A DNA stretch of 24,853 bases, from contig JBFYKG010000011.1 in the NCBI GenBank assembly GCA_041311015.1, forward strand, positions 1 through 24,853, read 5' to 3'. The notes under the pieces are model-generated. The model ran no database searches. It was not told the DNA's origin and saw nothing but the letters and a program-made list of their open reading frames with translations. Shown here in pieces: positions 1 through 6,707 of this stretch. The translations under genes and the position numbers were made by a program. The number at the start of each line of letters is the position of its first letter. Within the stretch, counting starts at the first letter, position 1. This DNA is from Fluviibacter sp041311015 (lineage in GTDB: Bacteria; Pseudomonadota; Gammaproteobacteria; Burkholderiales; Rhodocyclaceae).

Positions 1-1
1 C

Positions 2-214
2 TATGAAAGCGCGCTGCTCGATCTGATGGAGCGTATTGTGGCGGACTATCCTGATCTAAAGCTATTTTCGTTGCCTTCTTTAACCGAGGATGGTGTTCGT
101 CGTCATCTCGAGTTGGGGGTAACCGGCCGGGCTGGGCGTGTCGAACAGGCGCTTGCCGAGATTATTGCCGAGGTTGAGCGGCGTCAGTTGACCTGGACCT
201 ATCGTCCGGAATGA
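2..214 (+). CDS. CinA-family (competence/damage-inducible, molybdopterin-binding-like) protein, 3' end only
   Basis: Only the last 70 codons are present; the gene enters from the left edge in frame 2 and ends at TGA 212-214. The visible tail has the pattern YPDLKLFSLPSL followed by RRHLELGVTG and a final amphipathic helix. I recognise this as the C-terminus of the short CinA-type (COG1058, MoCF-binding fold) proteins, whose biochemical role is not well settled. The catalytic part and any start lie outside the window. Its stop directly abuts the stop of lptA on the other strand, with no base between them. Family assignment is from pattern memory on a short fragment, so it is moderately confident. 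Confidence 0.6.
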   Translation, partial: YESALLDLMERIVADYPDLKLFSLPSLTEDGVRRHLELGVTGRAGRVEQALAEIIAEVERRQLTWTYRPE

Positions 215-865
215 TTATTTCTCGGGGGTGATGACCGCTTTGGCCCGCCCGTCTGGAGCGGTTTTAATATCGCTCGGTACAGGTTTAGATACAGCGCTTG
301 GCAACGGAACATTGCTGGGGGCGGTGAAGAAGGTTCGTTCAACGGGTTTGTGAGGCGCAGCGGCGGGTTGTGGCGGGAGAGGCTTCGAAGCCTCCGGCAC
401 GGCCTGTCCTTTGGCAAGAATCTGATAGCGTTCCGTCAGGTTGTCATAAATAATGACCTCGCCAGACGCATCATCATTACTTGTCTTGATCCGTGCTTGA
501 TCATAAAAGGTAAATTTGTCGGTGCGGTCATCATATTCAATGCGCTGGGCCCAGCCTTCCATCCAGCCTTTGCCATCGTTTTCCCGCTGTTTAATGTATG
601 CGAGTTTATCGGTGCTTCCAAAGGCGGTGTTGTGATGAAACCCCGCGGCATCCTGCTTGATGAGTACGCGATCAGCCGTTAGAAGCCGTGTGCCCTGCGT
701 CATTTTGACTTTTCCGAGGTAGTCGTAGGTTTTCTTGTAGTCATCAAGTGTTGCACGGTCGGACCAGAAACGCATGGGCTGTGTACTATCCTGCTTGTCT
801 GCAAAGGCAAGAGGCGTAAACCCGCAGAGCAGCAGGAGTGTTGCCAGCCGTCTCATACGCGTCAT
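215..865 (-). CDS. lptA: LptA, periplasmic LPS transport bridge protein
   Basis: LptA forms the beta-jellyroll bridge that carries LPS across the periplasm from the inner-membrane Lpt complex to LptD. The 216-residue product has a signal peptide (MTRMRR then a Leu-rich core, cleavage near A22-D23) and an OstA-like domain at about residues 30-150 (ADRVLIKQD, a GxA..IEYD segment, and YDNLTERYQIL). A Pro/Ala-rich tail of about 55 residues follows and ends with a GRAKAVITP motif. The start is ATG 865 because it heads a good signal peptide and overlaps the kdsC stop as TAATG, implying translational coupling. An upstream in-frame start at 928 would bury the signal peptide. Last gene of the kdsD-kdsC-lptA operon. 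The usual lptC before it and lptB after it are missing. Confidence 0.88.
   Translation of the reverse strand: MTRMRRLATLLLLCGFTPLAFADKQDSTQPMRFWSDRATLDDYKKTYDYLGKVKMTQGTRLLTADRVLIKQDAAGFHHNTAFGSTDKLAYIKQRENDGKGWMEGWAQRIEYDDRTDKFTFYDQARIKTSNDDASGEVIIYDNLTERYQILAKGQAVPEASKPLPPQPAAAPHKPVERTFFTAPSNVPLPSAVSKPVPSDIKTAPDGRAKAVITPEK
234..265 (+). terminator. Possible weak terminator hairpin for the CinA-family gene, inside the lptA 3' end
   Basis: ACCGCT (234-239) and AGCGGT (257-262) are perfect inverted arms, extendable by G-T pairs, followed by TTTT (262-265). It lies 20 bp past the + strand stop. The stem is short and the U run is brief, so the call is tentative. Confidence 0.22.
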
Positions 866-1380
866 TAGTGAATGCCGCTGTGCAGAAAGGCATCCAGTTT
901 GTTCTGGGCTTTCAGAATGTATTCGCAAACGGTGCGCACGGCACCTTCGCCGCCGCGTTCGGCTGTGACCAGGTTGGCATGTTCACGCACGACGGCGATG
1001 GCATTAGCTGGCGCAGCCGAGAAGCCGCAGGCCTTCATCACGGCCAGGTCAATCAGATCGTCACCCATGAAACCGGCTTGAGAAAAATCGATACCCGCTT
1101 CAGCCAGCCAGGCGCTGTAGACCTTGTACTTGTCGCTGGCGCCCTGTGCAAGATGCGTGATCCCCAGGTTTTTGGCGCGGTGTTCAACGGCGGGCGACGA
1201 GCGGCCCGTGATCCAGCCAACGGTAATGCCGGCTTTTTGCAGCATTCGGATCCCGGCGCCGTCGAGTGTGTAGAAGGTCTTTGTCTCGCTGCCGTCCGGC
1301 AGATAGGTCAGTTTGCCGTCGGTGAGTACACCATCAACGTCAAAGGCCATGAATTTCAGTGACTTCAGTGCATCGGACAT
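865..1380 (-). CDS. kdsC: KdsC, 3-deoxy-D-manno-octulosonate 8-phosphate phosphatase
   Basis: This HAD-superfamily phosphatase hydrolyses Kdo-8-phosphate to Kdo in the cytoplasm, the last step before CMP-Kdo activation for LPS inner core. The 171-residue length is normal for the family. HAD motif I is DVDGVLTDG with nucleophile D14 and acid D16; motif II is TGR at 58-60; K84 is the motif III lysine; motif IV is GDDLID (106-111). There is no cap domain, as in tetrameric KdsC. ATG 1380 follows the kdsD TGA with no gap, and its own TAA overlaps the lptA ATG. It lies between kdsD and lptA, which fits Kdo supply coupled to LPS export. Confidence 0.94.
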   Translation of the reverse strand: MSDALKSLKFMAFDVDGVLTDGKLTYLPDGSETKTFYTLDGAGIRMLQKAGITVGWITGRSSPAVEHRAKNLGITHLAQGASDKYKVYSAWLAEAGIDFSQAGFMGDDLIDLAVMKACGFSAAPANAIAVVREHANLVTAERGGEGAVRTVCEYILKAQNKLDAFLHSGIH

Positions 1381-2403
1381 TCACACCACCTTGGCGCGGA
1401 ACAGATCATGCATATTCAGCGCCCCCTCAAGCACCCCGTCGGTATCGGTCACGATCAGCTGATTGATCCGGTGTTTTTCCATGAGCGCGACCGCTTCAAC
1501 GGCAAGCCGGTCGGCATGGATGGTCTTGGGGTTAACGGTCATGACATCACGGACGCGTGCCTGATGCAGATCCAGGTTTTTGGCAAAGGCCCGGCGTAAG
1601 TCGCCATCGGTAAAGATGCCTAGCACCTTGTCATGCGTATCGCAGACGACGGTCATGCCCAGGCTGCCCCGCGAAATGGCGAGGACGGCATCAGCGAGAC
1701 TGCTGTCCGGGTGCACGCAAGGCAGGTCGGCGTCGGTATGCATGACGTCACGGACATGCGTGAGCAGGCGCCGTCCCAGCGCCCCGCCGGGGTGCGACAG
1801 GGCGAAATCTTCGGGGCTGAAACCGCGGGCTTCAAGCAGAGCAACCGCCAGGGCATCGCCCAGCGCCAGTGCGGCGGTCGTGCTGGCGGTGGGTGCCAGG
1901 TTATGCGGACAGGCTTCGCGAACAACGCTGGCATCAATCACAATATCCGCTTCGCGGGCGAGCGAAGATTGTGCATTGCCCGTCAGGGCAATAATCCGCG
2001 TGCCCAGACGGCGCAAGACCGGCAGGATCGCGGCCAGTTCGTCAGACTCGCCGGAGTAGGACAGCGCCACAAAGACATCGTCACCCGTTACCATCCCGAG
2101 GTCGCCGTGACTGGCCTCGGCCGGGTGCACAAAATAGGCGGGTGTGCCGGTTGAGGCAAAGGTGGCCGCGATCTTGCGGGCAATATGGCCCGACTTGCCC
2201 ATGCCGGAGACGATAACGCGGCCCGGTGCTTCGAGCAGGGTCCGGACCGCCTGCACGAAGGCATCGCCCAGTTTGGGCTCCAGTTCCCGGAGTGCGTCGG
2301 CTTCCGTGCGCAGCACGGCGCGGGCGAGCGTCAGAATTCTCGCGTCGTCAAGCGGCGATTGGGCAGAATTATTTGATGCGCCGGCGGTTTGGTGTGCAGA
2401 CAT
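1381..2403 (-). CDS. kdsD: KdsD, D-arabinose 5-phosphate isomerase (KpsF/GutQ family)
   Basis: KdsD converts ribulose-5-phosphate to arabinose-5-phosphate, the first committed step towards Kdo. The 340-residue protein has an N-terminal SIS domain (SGMGKSGH at 66-73, then HPAEASHGDLGM and SYSGESDE) and two C-terminal CBS domains (about 215-270 and 280-335; RDVMHTD, TDGDLRRAF, VRDVMTV). The length fits full-size KdsD. I chose ATG 2403; a TTG four codons upstream (2415) is possible. Neither has a clear Shine-Dalgarno sequence, and the predicted transcript start is only about 20 nt upstream. First gene of the operon, divergent from the antiporter gene. Confidence 0.93.
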   Translation of the reverse strand: MSAHQTAGASNNSAQSPLDDARILTLARAVLRTEADALRELEPKLGDAFVQAVRTLLEAPGRVIVSGMGKSGHIARKIAATFASTGTPAYFVHPAEASHGDLGMVTGDDVFVALSYSGESDELAAILPVLRRLGTRIIALTGNAQSSLAREADIVIDASVVREACPHNLAPTASTTAALALGDALAVALLEARGFSPEDFALSHPGGALGRRLLTHVRDVMHTDADLPCVHPDSSLADAVLAISRGSLGMTVVCDTHDKVLGIFTDGDLRRAFAKNLDLHQARVRDVMTVNPKTIHADRLAVEAVALMEKHRINQLIVTDTDGVLEGALNMHDLFRAKVV

Positions 2404-2431
2404 GGCATGCGGCAAGGGTATGATGGTGCCG

Positions 2432-2455
2432 AGTATAACAAACCGGATGCGTCAA
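2432..2455 (-). promoter_or_regulatory. Predicted promoter of the kdsD-kdsC-lptA operon (extended -10)
   Basis: On the minus strand the 81-bp divergent gap has TATACT (2437-2432) preceded by TGT (2440-2438), an extended -10 element. TTGACG (2455-2450) looks like a good -35 but lies only 12 bp upstream, so the extended -10 probably drives recognition. Transcription would start near 2425. Confidence 0.5.
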
Positions 2456-2484
2456 CCCCGCATGCCGAGCCGATTCTGCCTGCT

Positions 2485-4446
2485 ATGTCCTCGCTGTCCC
2501 TGATTCTGCTGCTGTTGATGGCCTCGGTGCTGGGGGTGATTCTGGTGCGCCGAGTCAACATGCCGCCGATGTTCGGCTATCTGCTGGTCGGGTTGCTGAT
2601 CGGGCCCCATGCGCTCTCGTTGCTGAAAAATGTCAAAGCCGCCAATACGCTGGCCGAATTTGGCGTGGTGTTCCTGATGTTCTCGATCGGGCTGGAATTT
2701 TCTCTGGCGCGGCTCTACACCATGCGAAAAACCGTTTTTGGTTTCGGCATAGCGCAGGTGTTGATGACCATGGCGGTCGTCGGTGCGGCAGCCATGGCGT
2801 TTGGTCTGAACTGGCAGGCTGGATTGGCCCTGGGTGGGGCAGTCGCGATGTCGTCGACCGCGGTGTTGTCAAAAATGCTGGTGGACCGGCGCGAACTACA
2901 GGCACCGCATGGGCGAGAAGTCATGGGTGTGCTATTGGCACAGGATCTGCTGGTTGTTCCCTTGCTGATTGTGATCCCGGCCCTTGGGCAGCCGGCAGCC
3001 GACATGGCGGTTGAAGTGGGTGTGGCTTTGCTCAAAGCGACGGTCGTTCTGGGCGTCGTCCTTTTCGTCGGACAGAAGTTGATGCGCCGCTGGTTCCATA
3101 TCGTCGCGCTGGGCAAATCCTCCGAACTGTTCGTACTCAATGTGTTACTGGTCACCCTTGGACTGGCTTATGTGACCGAAGAGGCGGGCCTGTCGCTGGC
3201 GCTGGGCGCTTTTGTCGCCGGGATGCTGATCTCGGAAACCGAATACCGGCATCAGGTGGAAGAAGACATCAAGCCCTTCCGCGATGTGCTGATGGGGCTG
3301 TTTTTCGTCACCATCGGCATGATGCTCAACCCGACGGTGATCTGGAAGAATTTGTGGGTAGTGCTGTTGCTGGTGGTGGCAGTGTTGATCGTCAAGGCAC
3401 TGGTTGTTTTCACGCTTTCCAGGCTATTCGGCGGCAGCCAGTCTACGGCCATGCGCTCTGCGCTATGGCTGGCAGCGGGTGGTGAGTTCGGTTTTGTCTT
3501 GCTGACCGAAATCGCGACGGCGCGTCTGGCCCAGCGCCCGATCATCCAGCTGGTACTGGCGGCGCTCCTCATTTCGATGATGCTGGCGCCGATCATTGTG
3601 CACTGGTGTGATCGTCTGGTCATCCGCTTCTCGGCCGGCGAATGGCTGGCCCGTTCGATGCAGCTGACCCAGCTGGCGGCGGCCTCGATCGCCACACAAA
3701 AGCATGCCGTGCTGTGCGGTTTTGGCCGTAGCGGCCAATCCCTGGCGCGCATCCTCAATCAGGAGGGCGTCAGTTATGTGGCGCTGGATCTGGATCCCGA
3801 ACGGGTCCGTGAGGCCGCCAAAGCGGGCGAGACCGTGCTGTTTGGCGATGCCGGTCGCCGTGAAAACCTGATTGCCGCTGGCGTCAAACGCGCCAGTGTG
3901 GTGGTGATCACCTTCTCTGATACGCCGACGGCAGAAAAAGTGCTGCACTATTGCCGTGAACTACGCCCAGAACTGCCGGTGCTGGTTCGCACGGAAGACG
4001 AACGGGACTTACCCCGCCTGGTTTCTGCCGGGGCGGCAGAAGTGGTGCCGGATGCGCTGGAGGCCAGCCTGATGCTCGGATCGCATGCGCTGTTGCTGCT
4101 GGGGGTGCCGCTCAATCGGGTGATGCGCCGTGCCCGCGACGCCCGGAGTACGCGCTACCGATTGCTGCGGGGATTCTTCAAAGGCGTGTCCGACGAACCC
4201 GAAGAGGCGGATGCCGACTCGGCACGAATGAGTTCCGTGCTGATCGAACCGGGGGCTTTTGCCATTGGCCAGAGTCTGGAAGACCTGGCGTTAAGCGATG
4301 TGGAAGTGAGTGCGATCCGACGTCACGGCATCCGCGGGCTAGAGCCGGGTCCGGAGACCCGGTTGCAGGCGGGTGACGTAGTGGTACTTCTTGGCACTCC
4401 GGCCGCGATTGGCGCGGCCGAAGCAAAGCTCCTGCAAGGAATCTAG
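2485..4446 (+). CDS. CPA2-family monovalent cation/proton antiporter with RCK (TrkA-N and TrkA-C) domains, KefB/YbaL-like
   Basis: The 653-residue product has about 12-13 hydrophobic segments in residues 1-385 (Na+/H+ exchanger fold). A Rossmann nucleotide-binding RCK domain starts near residue 410 (CGFGRSGQS) with the acidic strand end ALDLDPERV, and a TrkA-C-like domain forms the last about 75 residues. This is the layout of inner-membrane K+ efflux or cation/proton antiporters gated by nucleotide or thiol ligands. The ion and ligand cannot be read from the sequence, so I give no symbol. ATG 2485 starts directly at the first membrane helix (MSSLSLILLLL); an in-frame start at 2389 would run into kdsD and add a polar stretch. 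It converges on the BON lipoprotein gene and shares a CTAG with it at the stop. Confidence 0.88.
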   Translation: MSSLSLILLLLMASVLGVILVRRVNMPPMFGYLLVGLLIGPHALSLLKNVKAANTLAEFGVVFLMFSIGLEFSLARLYTMRKTVFGFGIAQVLMTMAVVGAAAMAFGLNWQAGLALGGAVAMSSTAVLSKMLVDRRELQAPHGREVMGVLLAQDLLVVPLLIVIPALGQPAADMAVEVGVALLKATVVLGVVLFVGQKLMRRWFHIVALGKSSELFVLNVLLVTLGLAYVTEEAGLSLALGAFVAGMLISETEYRHQVEEDIKPFRDVLMGLFFVTIGMMLNPTVIWKNLWVVLLLVVAVLIVKALVVFTLSRLFGGSQSTAMRSALWLAAGGEFGFVLLTEIATARLAQRPIIQLVLAALLISMMLAPIIVHWCDRLVIRFSAGEWLARSMQLTQLAAASIATQKHAVLCGFGRSGQSLARILNQEGVSYVALDLDPERVREAAKAGETVLFGDAGRRENLIAAGVKRASVVVITFSDTPTAEKVLHYCRELRPELPVLVRTEDERDLPRLVSAGAAEVVPDALEASLMLGSHALLLLGVPLNRVMRRARDARSTRYRLLRGFFKGVSDEPEEADADSARMSSVLIEPGAFAIGQSLEDLALSDVEVSAIRRHGIRGLEPGPETRLQAGDVVVLLGTPAAIGAAEAKLLQGI

Positions 4447-5177
4447 TTCACGCCCTGCGTGGTTGGCTGTGTGACCGGCTGGCTAGACGGTTGCGCGCTG
4501 CCATCGGGCAGCGGCGTTACAGTGCCCTGGGTTTTGGATGCATCATCCTTGGCTTCCTGATCCAGCGCCTTGGCTTGCGGTTCGGCAATGATCGTGATCA
4601 GGCTGGTTTTGACGACGCGCTTCACGCCAGAGGTCGTGCGGGCAATTTCAATGCCGCGCTCCACTTCGCTCTGGGTCAGCATGCCGAGCACAAAGACCAC
4701 GCCGTTTTCCGTGACGACCTTCATGGCGTTACCCAGTTCCGGGTGATCACCGATCAGGCGACTCTTCACTTTGGAGGTAATGAAGCTGTCGTTGTTGCGC
4801 ACCTCCAGTGGTGTAATCGGCCCAACCACCAGCTGGTTGTCGACGCCTTTGACGCCCGAAATGGCTTTAACGACATCCGTTGCTTTCTGCTTGTCGGCGT
4901 CCGAGGCAACCTCACCAGTTAGCAGGACACGGCTATTGAAGGCGTTGGCAATAATGTGGGTGGTTGTGGTCGGTCCGATCTCGTTGAGCGGGGTGGCGGC
5001 CTGTACGTCAATCCACGCATCTTTAGAATAAACTGCTACCGAGCGGCGATCCGACAGCACAATGGCACTGGCGGCGACTGCGCCGACGATCGCCGTTTCG
5101 ATACAGGCCGTCAGCTGGGTGCCCAGACAAATCGCGGCAATGGCACTGACAACGGTACGCTTGGCGTTCAGCTTCAT
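4443..5177 (-). CDS. dolP: Dual-BON-domain outer-membrane lipoprotein, DolP (YraP)-like
   Basis: The 244-residue protein begins with a lipoprotein signal and lipobox LTAC (C25). Two BON domains follow at about 48-118 and 124-192; each has the family pattern ending in a V..G VKGV(D/K) turn. A Pro/Gln/Thr-rich tail of about 50 residues makes it longer than E. coli DolP (191). Isoleucine at +2 after the cysteine argues for outer-membrane sorting. DolP supports outer-membrane integrity and BAM function, and the Neisseria homologue GNA2091 occupies the same neighbourhood. ATG 5177 overlaps the SIS gene stop as ATGA. The order yraN-SIS-BON matches yraN-diaA-dolP of E. coli, which supports orthology. 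The tail is probably disordered. Confidence 0.85.
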   Translation of the reverse strand: MKLNAKRTVVSAIAAICLGTQLTACIETAIVGAVAASAIVLSDRRSVAVYSKDAWIDVQAATPLNEIGPTTTTHIIANAFNSRVLLTGEVASDADKQKATDVVKAISGVKGVDNQLVVGPITPLEVRNNDSFITSKVKSRLIGDHPELGNAMKVVTENGVVFVLGMLTQSEVERGIEIARTTSGVKRVVKTSLITIIAEPQAKALDQEAKDDASKTQGTVTPLPDGSAQPSSQPVTQPTTQGVN

Positions 5178-5767
5178 GCGTCTTCCCCGAGCAGCGATAC
5201 ATCAATGCCGTCACAGAGCGCATGCACAATGGTCAGGTGTGTTTCCTGGGTACGGGCCGTGCGGTCCGCGGGCGCGCACAGATGCGTATCGCCCTCACGC
5301 AACATGGCGCCAATCTGGCCGCCGCCCTTGCCGGTCAGGGCAATGACTTTCATGTCGTGTTCGTGTGCCGCCTTGATGGCTTCAATCACGTTTTTGGAGT
5401 TGCCTGAGGTCGAGATCGCCAGCAGCACATCGCCCGGGTGACCCAGTGCACGAACTTGCTTGGAGAACACCACATCGTAGGCGTAGTCGTTGGCAATTGC
5501 CGTCAGGATGGAGGTATCGGTGGTCAGCGCAATGGCAGCCAATTCCTGGCGCTCGCGTTCAAATCGACCAACGAGTTCGGCCGCAAAATGTTGGGCATCG
5601 CCCGCCGAACCTCCGTTACCGCAGGCGAGAATCTTGCCGCCGGAGATTAAAGACTGAACCATGGTTTCAATGGCCTCAGTGACGGGGGCGCTGAGCGTTT
5701 CGGCCGCCTTGAGCTTGGTTTGGGCGCTGTCTTCAAAGTGGCGTTTTACACGGGCTTGCAGATCCAT
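5174..5767 (-). CDS. gmhA: SIS-domain protein: phosphoheptose isomerase GmhA-type, DiaA-like by position and sequence
   Basis: GmhA turns sedoheptulose-7-phosphate into heptose-7-phosphate for LPS core; its paralogue DiaA instead binds DnaA and stimulates replication initiation. This 197-residue protein has the single SIS domain with NGGSAGDAQHF (51-61) and STSGNS (119-124). It keeps the GmhA zinc/catalytic set H60, E64, Q174 and H182. Overall wording (FERERQELAAIAL, VRALGHPGDVLLAIST) and gene order match E. coli DiaA more closely. ATG 5767 has GGAG seven bases upstream; an in-frame start at 5836 lies in the promoter region. Its TGA overlaps the BON gene ATG. Enzyme role is likely from the kept residues, and a DnaA-binding role is possible. 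Confidence 0.82.
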   Translation of the reverse strand: MDLQARVKRHFEDSAQTKLKAAETLSAPVTEAIETMVQSLISGGKILACGNGGSAGDAQHFAAELVGRFERERQELAAIALTTDTSILTAIANDYAYDVVFSKQVRALGHPGDVLLAISTSGNSKNVIEAIKAAHEHDMKVIALTGKGGGQIGAMLREGDTHLCAPADRTARTQETHLTIVHALCDGIDVSLLGEDA

Positions 5768-5826
5768 ACGGACACTCCGGGGTGGTTGCCGTCGTTTTTG
5801 GGTAAAAGACGGGTTTCTTTTCGCTG

Positions 5827-5835
5827 ATCTTAACA
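5827..5835 (-). promoter_or_regulatory. Possible extended -10 promoter for the gmhA-dolP pair
   Basis: On the minus strand TGT-TAAGAT (5835-5827) sits 60 bp before the ATG at 5767, inside the 83-bp gap after the HIRAN gene. No good -35 was seen. It resembles the TGT-TATACT element before kdsD. Tentative. Confidence 0.28.
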
Positions 5836-5850
5836 TGCGCCAAGACTGGC

Positions 5851-6324
5851 TTAGCGGGTTGGCTTGCTGCCCGAATCCTGCGCAGTTGCGGTCGCGTCCA
5901 GTGGCATGCTGATTTCGAATCGCAGGCGGCGCCAGGGAGTCTCGTCGGGGCGCAGGGCACTGATCCGGGCCTCCAGCGGCTCACCCCGATCCATGGCGCG
6001 GGCGACCGCGCTGTTTTCCCGGCGCGGCACAAAACCGAGTATGTGACCCTGCCAGAGCACCTCGATGGCATTCCGGTCGTGCGGGTTATCGGGCACACGC
6101 CTGAGGGTAAGTGCATCACCAATGCGGATCTGATTCACCACGTCAGCGAGGGCGTGGTACTGGCTACCGGCCAGCGGTGAGGACTGAATCAGGAGGCTGG
6201 CACGCGCGGGGCGGACCGCTTGCGGTGCCGTATCGGCGGGAGGCTGGGCCAAGGCCAGCGGGCTCAGCGTAAGGCATGCCCAGCACGCAGCAAGGCGGGT
6301 CAGGTTAGAAAAGCTGGAACGCAT
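5851..6324 (-). CDS. Predicted secreted HIRAN-domain protein, function unknown
   Basis: The 157-residue protein has a signal peptide (MRSSFS, hydrophobic core, cleavage near ALA26-Q27). A HIRAN domain follows at about residues 43-125: AGSQYHALADVV, then LRRVPDNPHDRNAIEV and LGFVPRRENSAVARAMDRGE. HIRAN domains are best known from Rad5/HLTF helicases, where they bind 3' DNA ends; small stand-alone bacterial versions are known but not characterised. A signal peptide puts this one outside the cytoplasm. ATG 6324 was chosen because it starts the signal peptide; it overlaps the yraN end by 20 bp. A start at 6378 would add 18 polar residues. It lies between yraN and the SIS gene, where E. coli has no gene. 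No function can be assigned. Confidence 0.75.
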   Translation of the reverse strand: MRSSFSNLTRLAACWACLTLSPLALAQPPADTAPQAVRPARASLLIQSSPLAGSQYHALADVVNQIRIGDALTLRRVPDNPHDRNAIEVLWQGHILGFVPRRENSAVARAMDRGEPLEARISALRPDETPWRRLRFEISMPLDATATAQDSGSKPTR

Positions 6325-6670
6325 CTTTAATCCATTCGGGGGCGTCGGGCTTGAGCGCATCGAGCACGATGCAGTCAAATCGACAGGGCCGGTGGGTATG
6401 CCGGGGGTGCGTCATCAGGTAGACCTGCGCGGCATGGATGATCCGCTGTTGTTTGCGCTGATCGATGCTGGCCGCTGCGCCGCCAAACCGGGCACTCTTG
6501 CGGAACCGTACCTCGACAAACACAAGCGTGTCACCATCAAGCGCGATGCTATCAATTTCTCCGCCGCGCACCCGGTAGTTACGATCCAGTATGCGTAAGC
6601 CGGCCCGCGCCATCAGCGCAATCGCCAGAGATTCTGCCTGGTCGCCCGCCACTTGTTTTTCGGTCCGCAT
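6305..6670 (-). CDS. yraN: YraN, UPF0102 family, predicted nuclease-fold protein
   Basis: The 121-residue protein shows the UPF0102 pattern: a helix with E13, then NYRVRGGEIDSIA (31-43) and TLVFVEVRFR (48-57), giving a PD-(D/E)xK-like set E13, D40, E53 and R55 (usually K). The family resembles Holliday-junction resolvases in fold, but its activity in cells is not established. ATG 6670 is preferred; a TTG at 6688 would add six residues, and neither has a clear ribosome binding site. Divergent from rsmI with a 37-bp gap, as in many proteobacteria. First gene of the yraN-HIRAN-gmhA-dolP set. Confidence 0.87.
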   Translation of the reverse strand: MRTEKQVAGDQAESLAIALMARAGLRILDRNYRVRGGEIDSIALDGDTLVFVEVRFRKSARFGGAAASIDQRKQQRIIHAAQVYLMTHPRHTHRPCRFDCIVLDALKPDAPEWIKDAFQLF

Positions 6671-6707
6671 GGTATCGTGCAAATCCAATGAATAAGTACG
6701 TCAGTTC

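Noticed and set aside
2389..2484. Longer antiporter start at 2389
   Set aside because: It overlaps the kdsD start and promoter region and adds a polar, non-conserved stretch before the first membrane helix.
5768..5836. Longer start of the SIS gene at 5836
   Set aside because: The added 23 residues are basic and unlike the family; ATG 5767 has a well placed GGAG.
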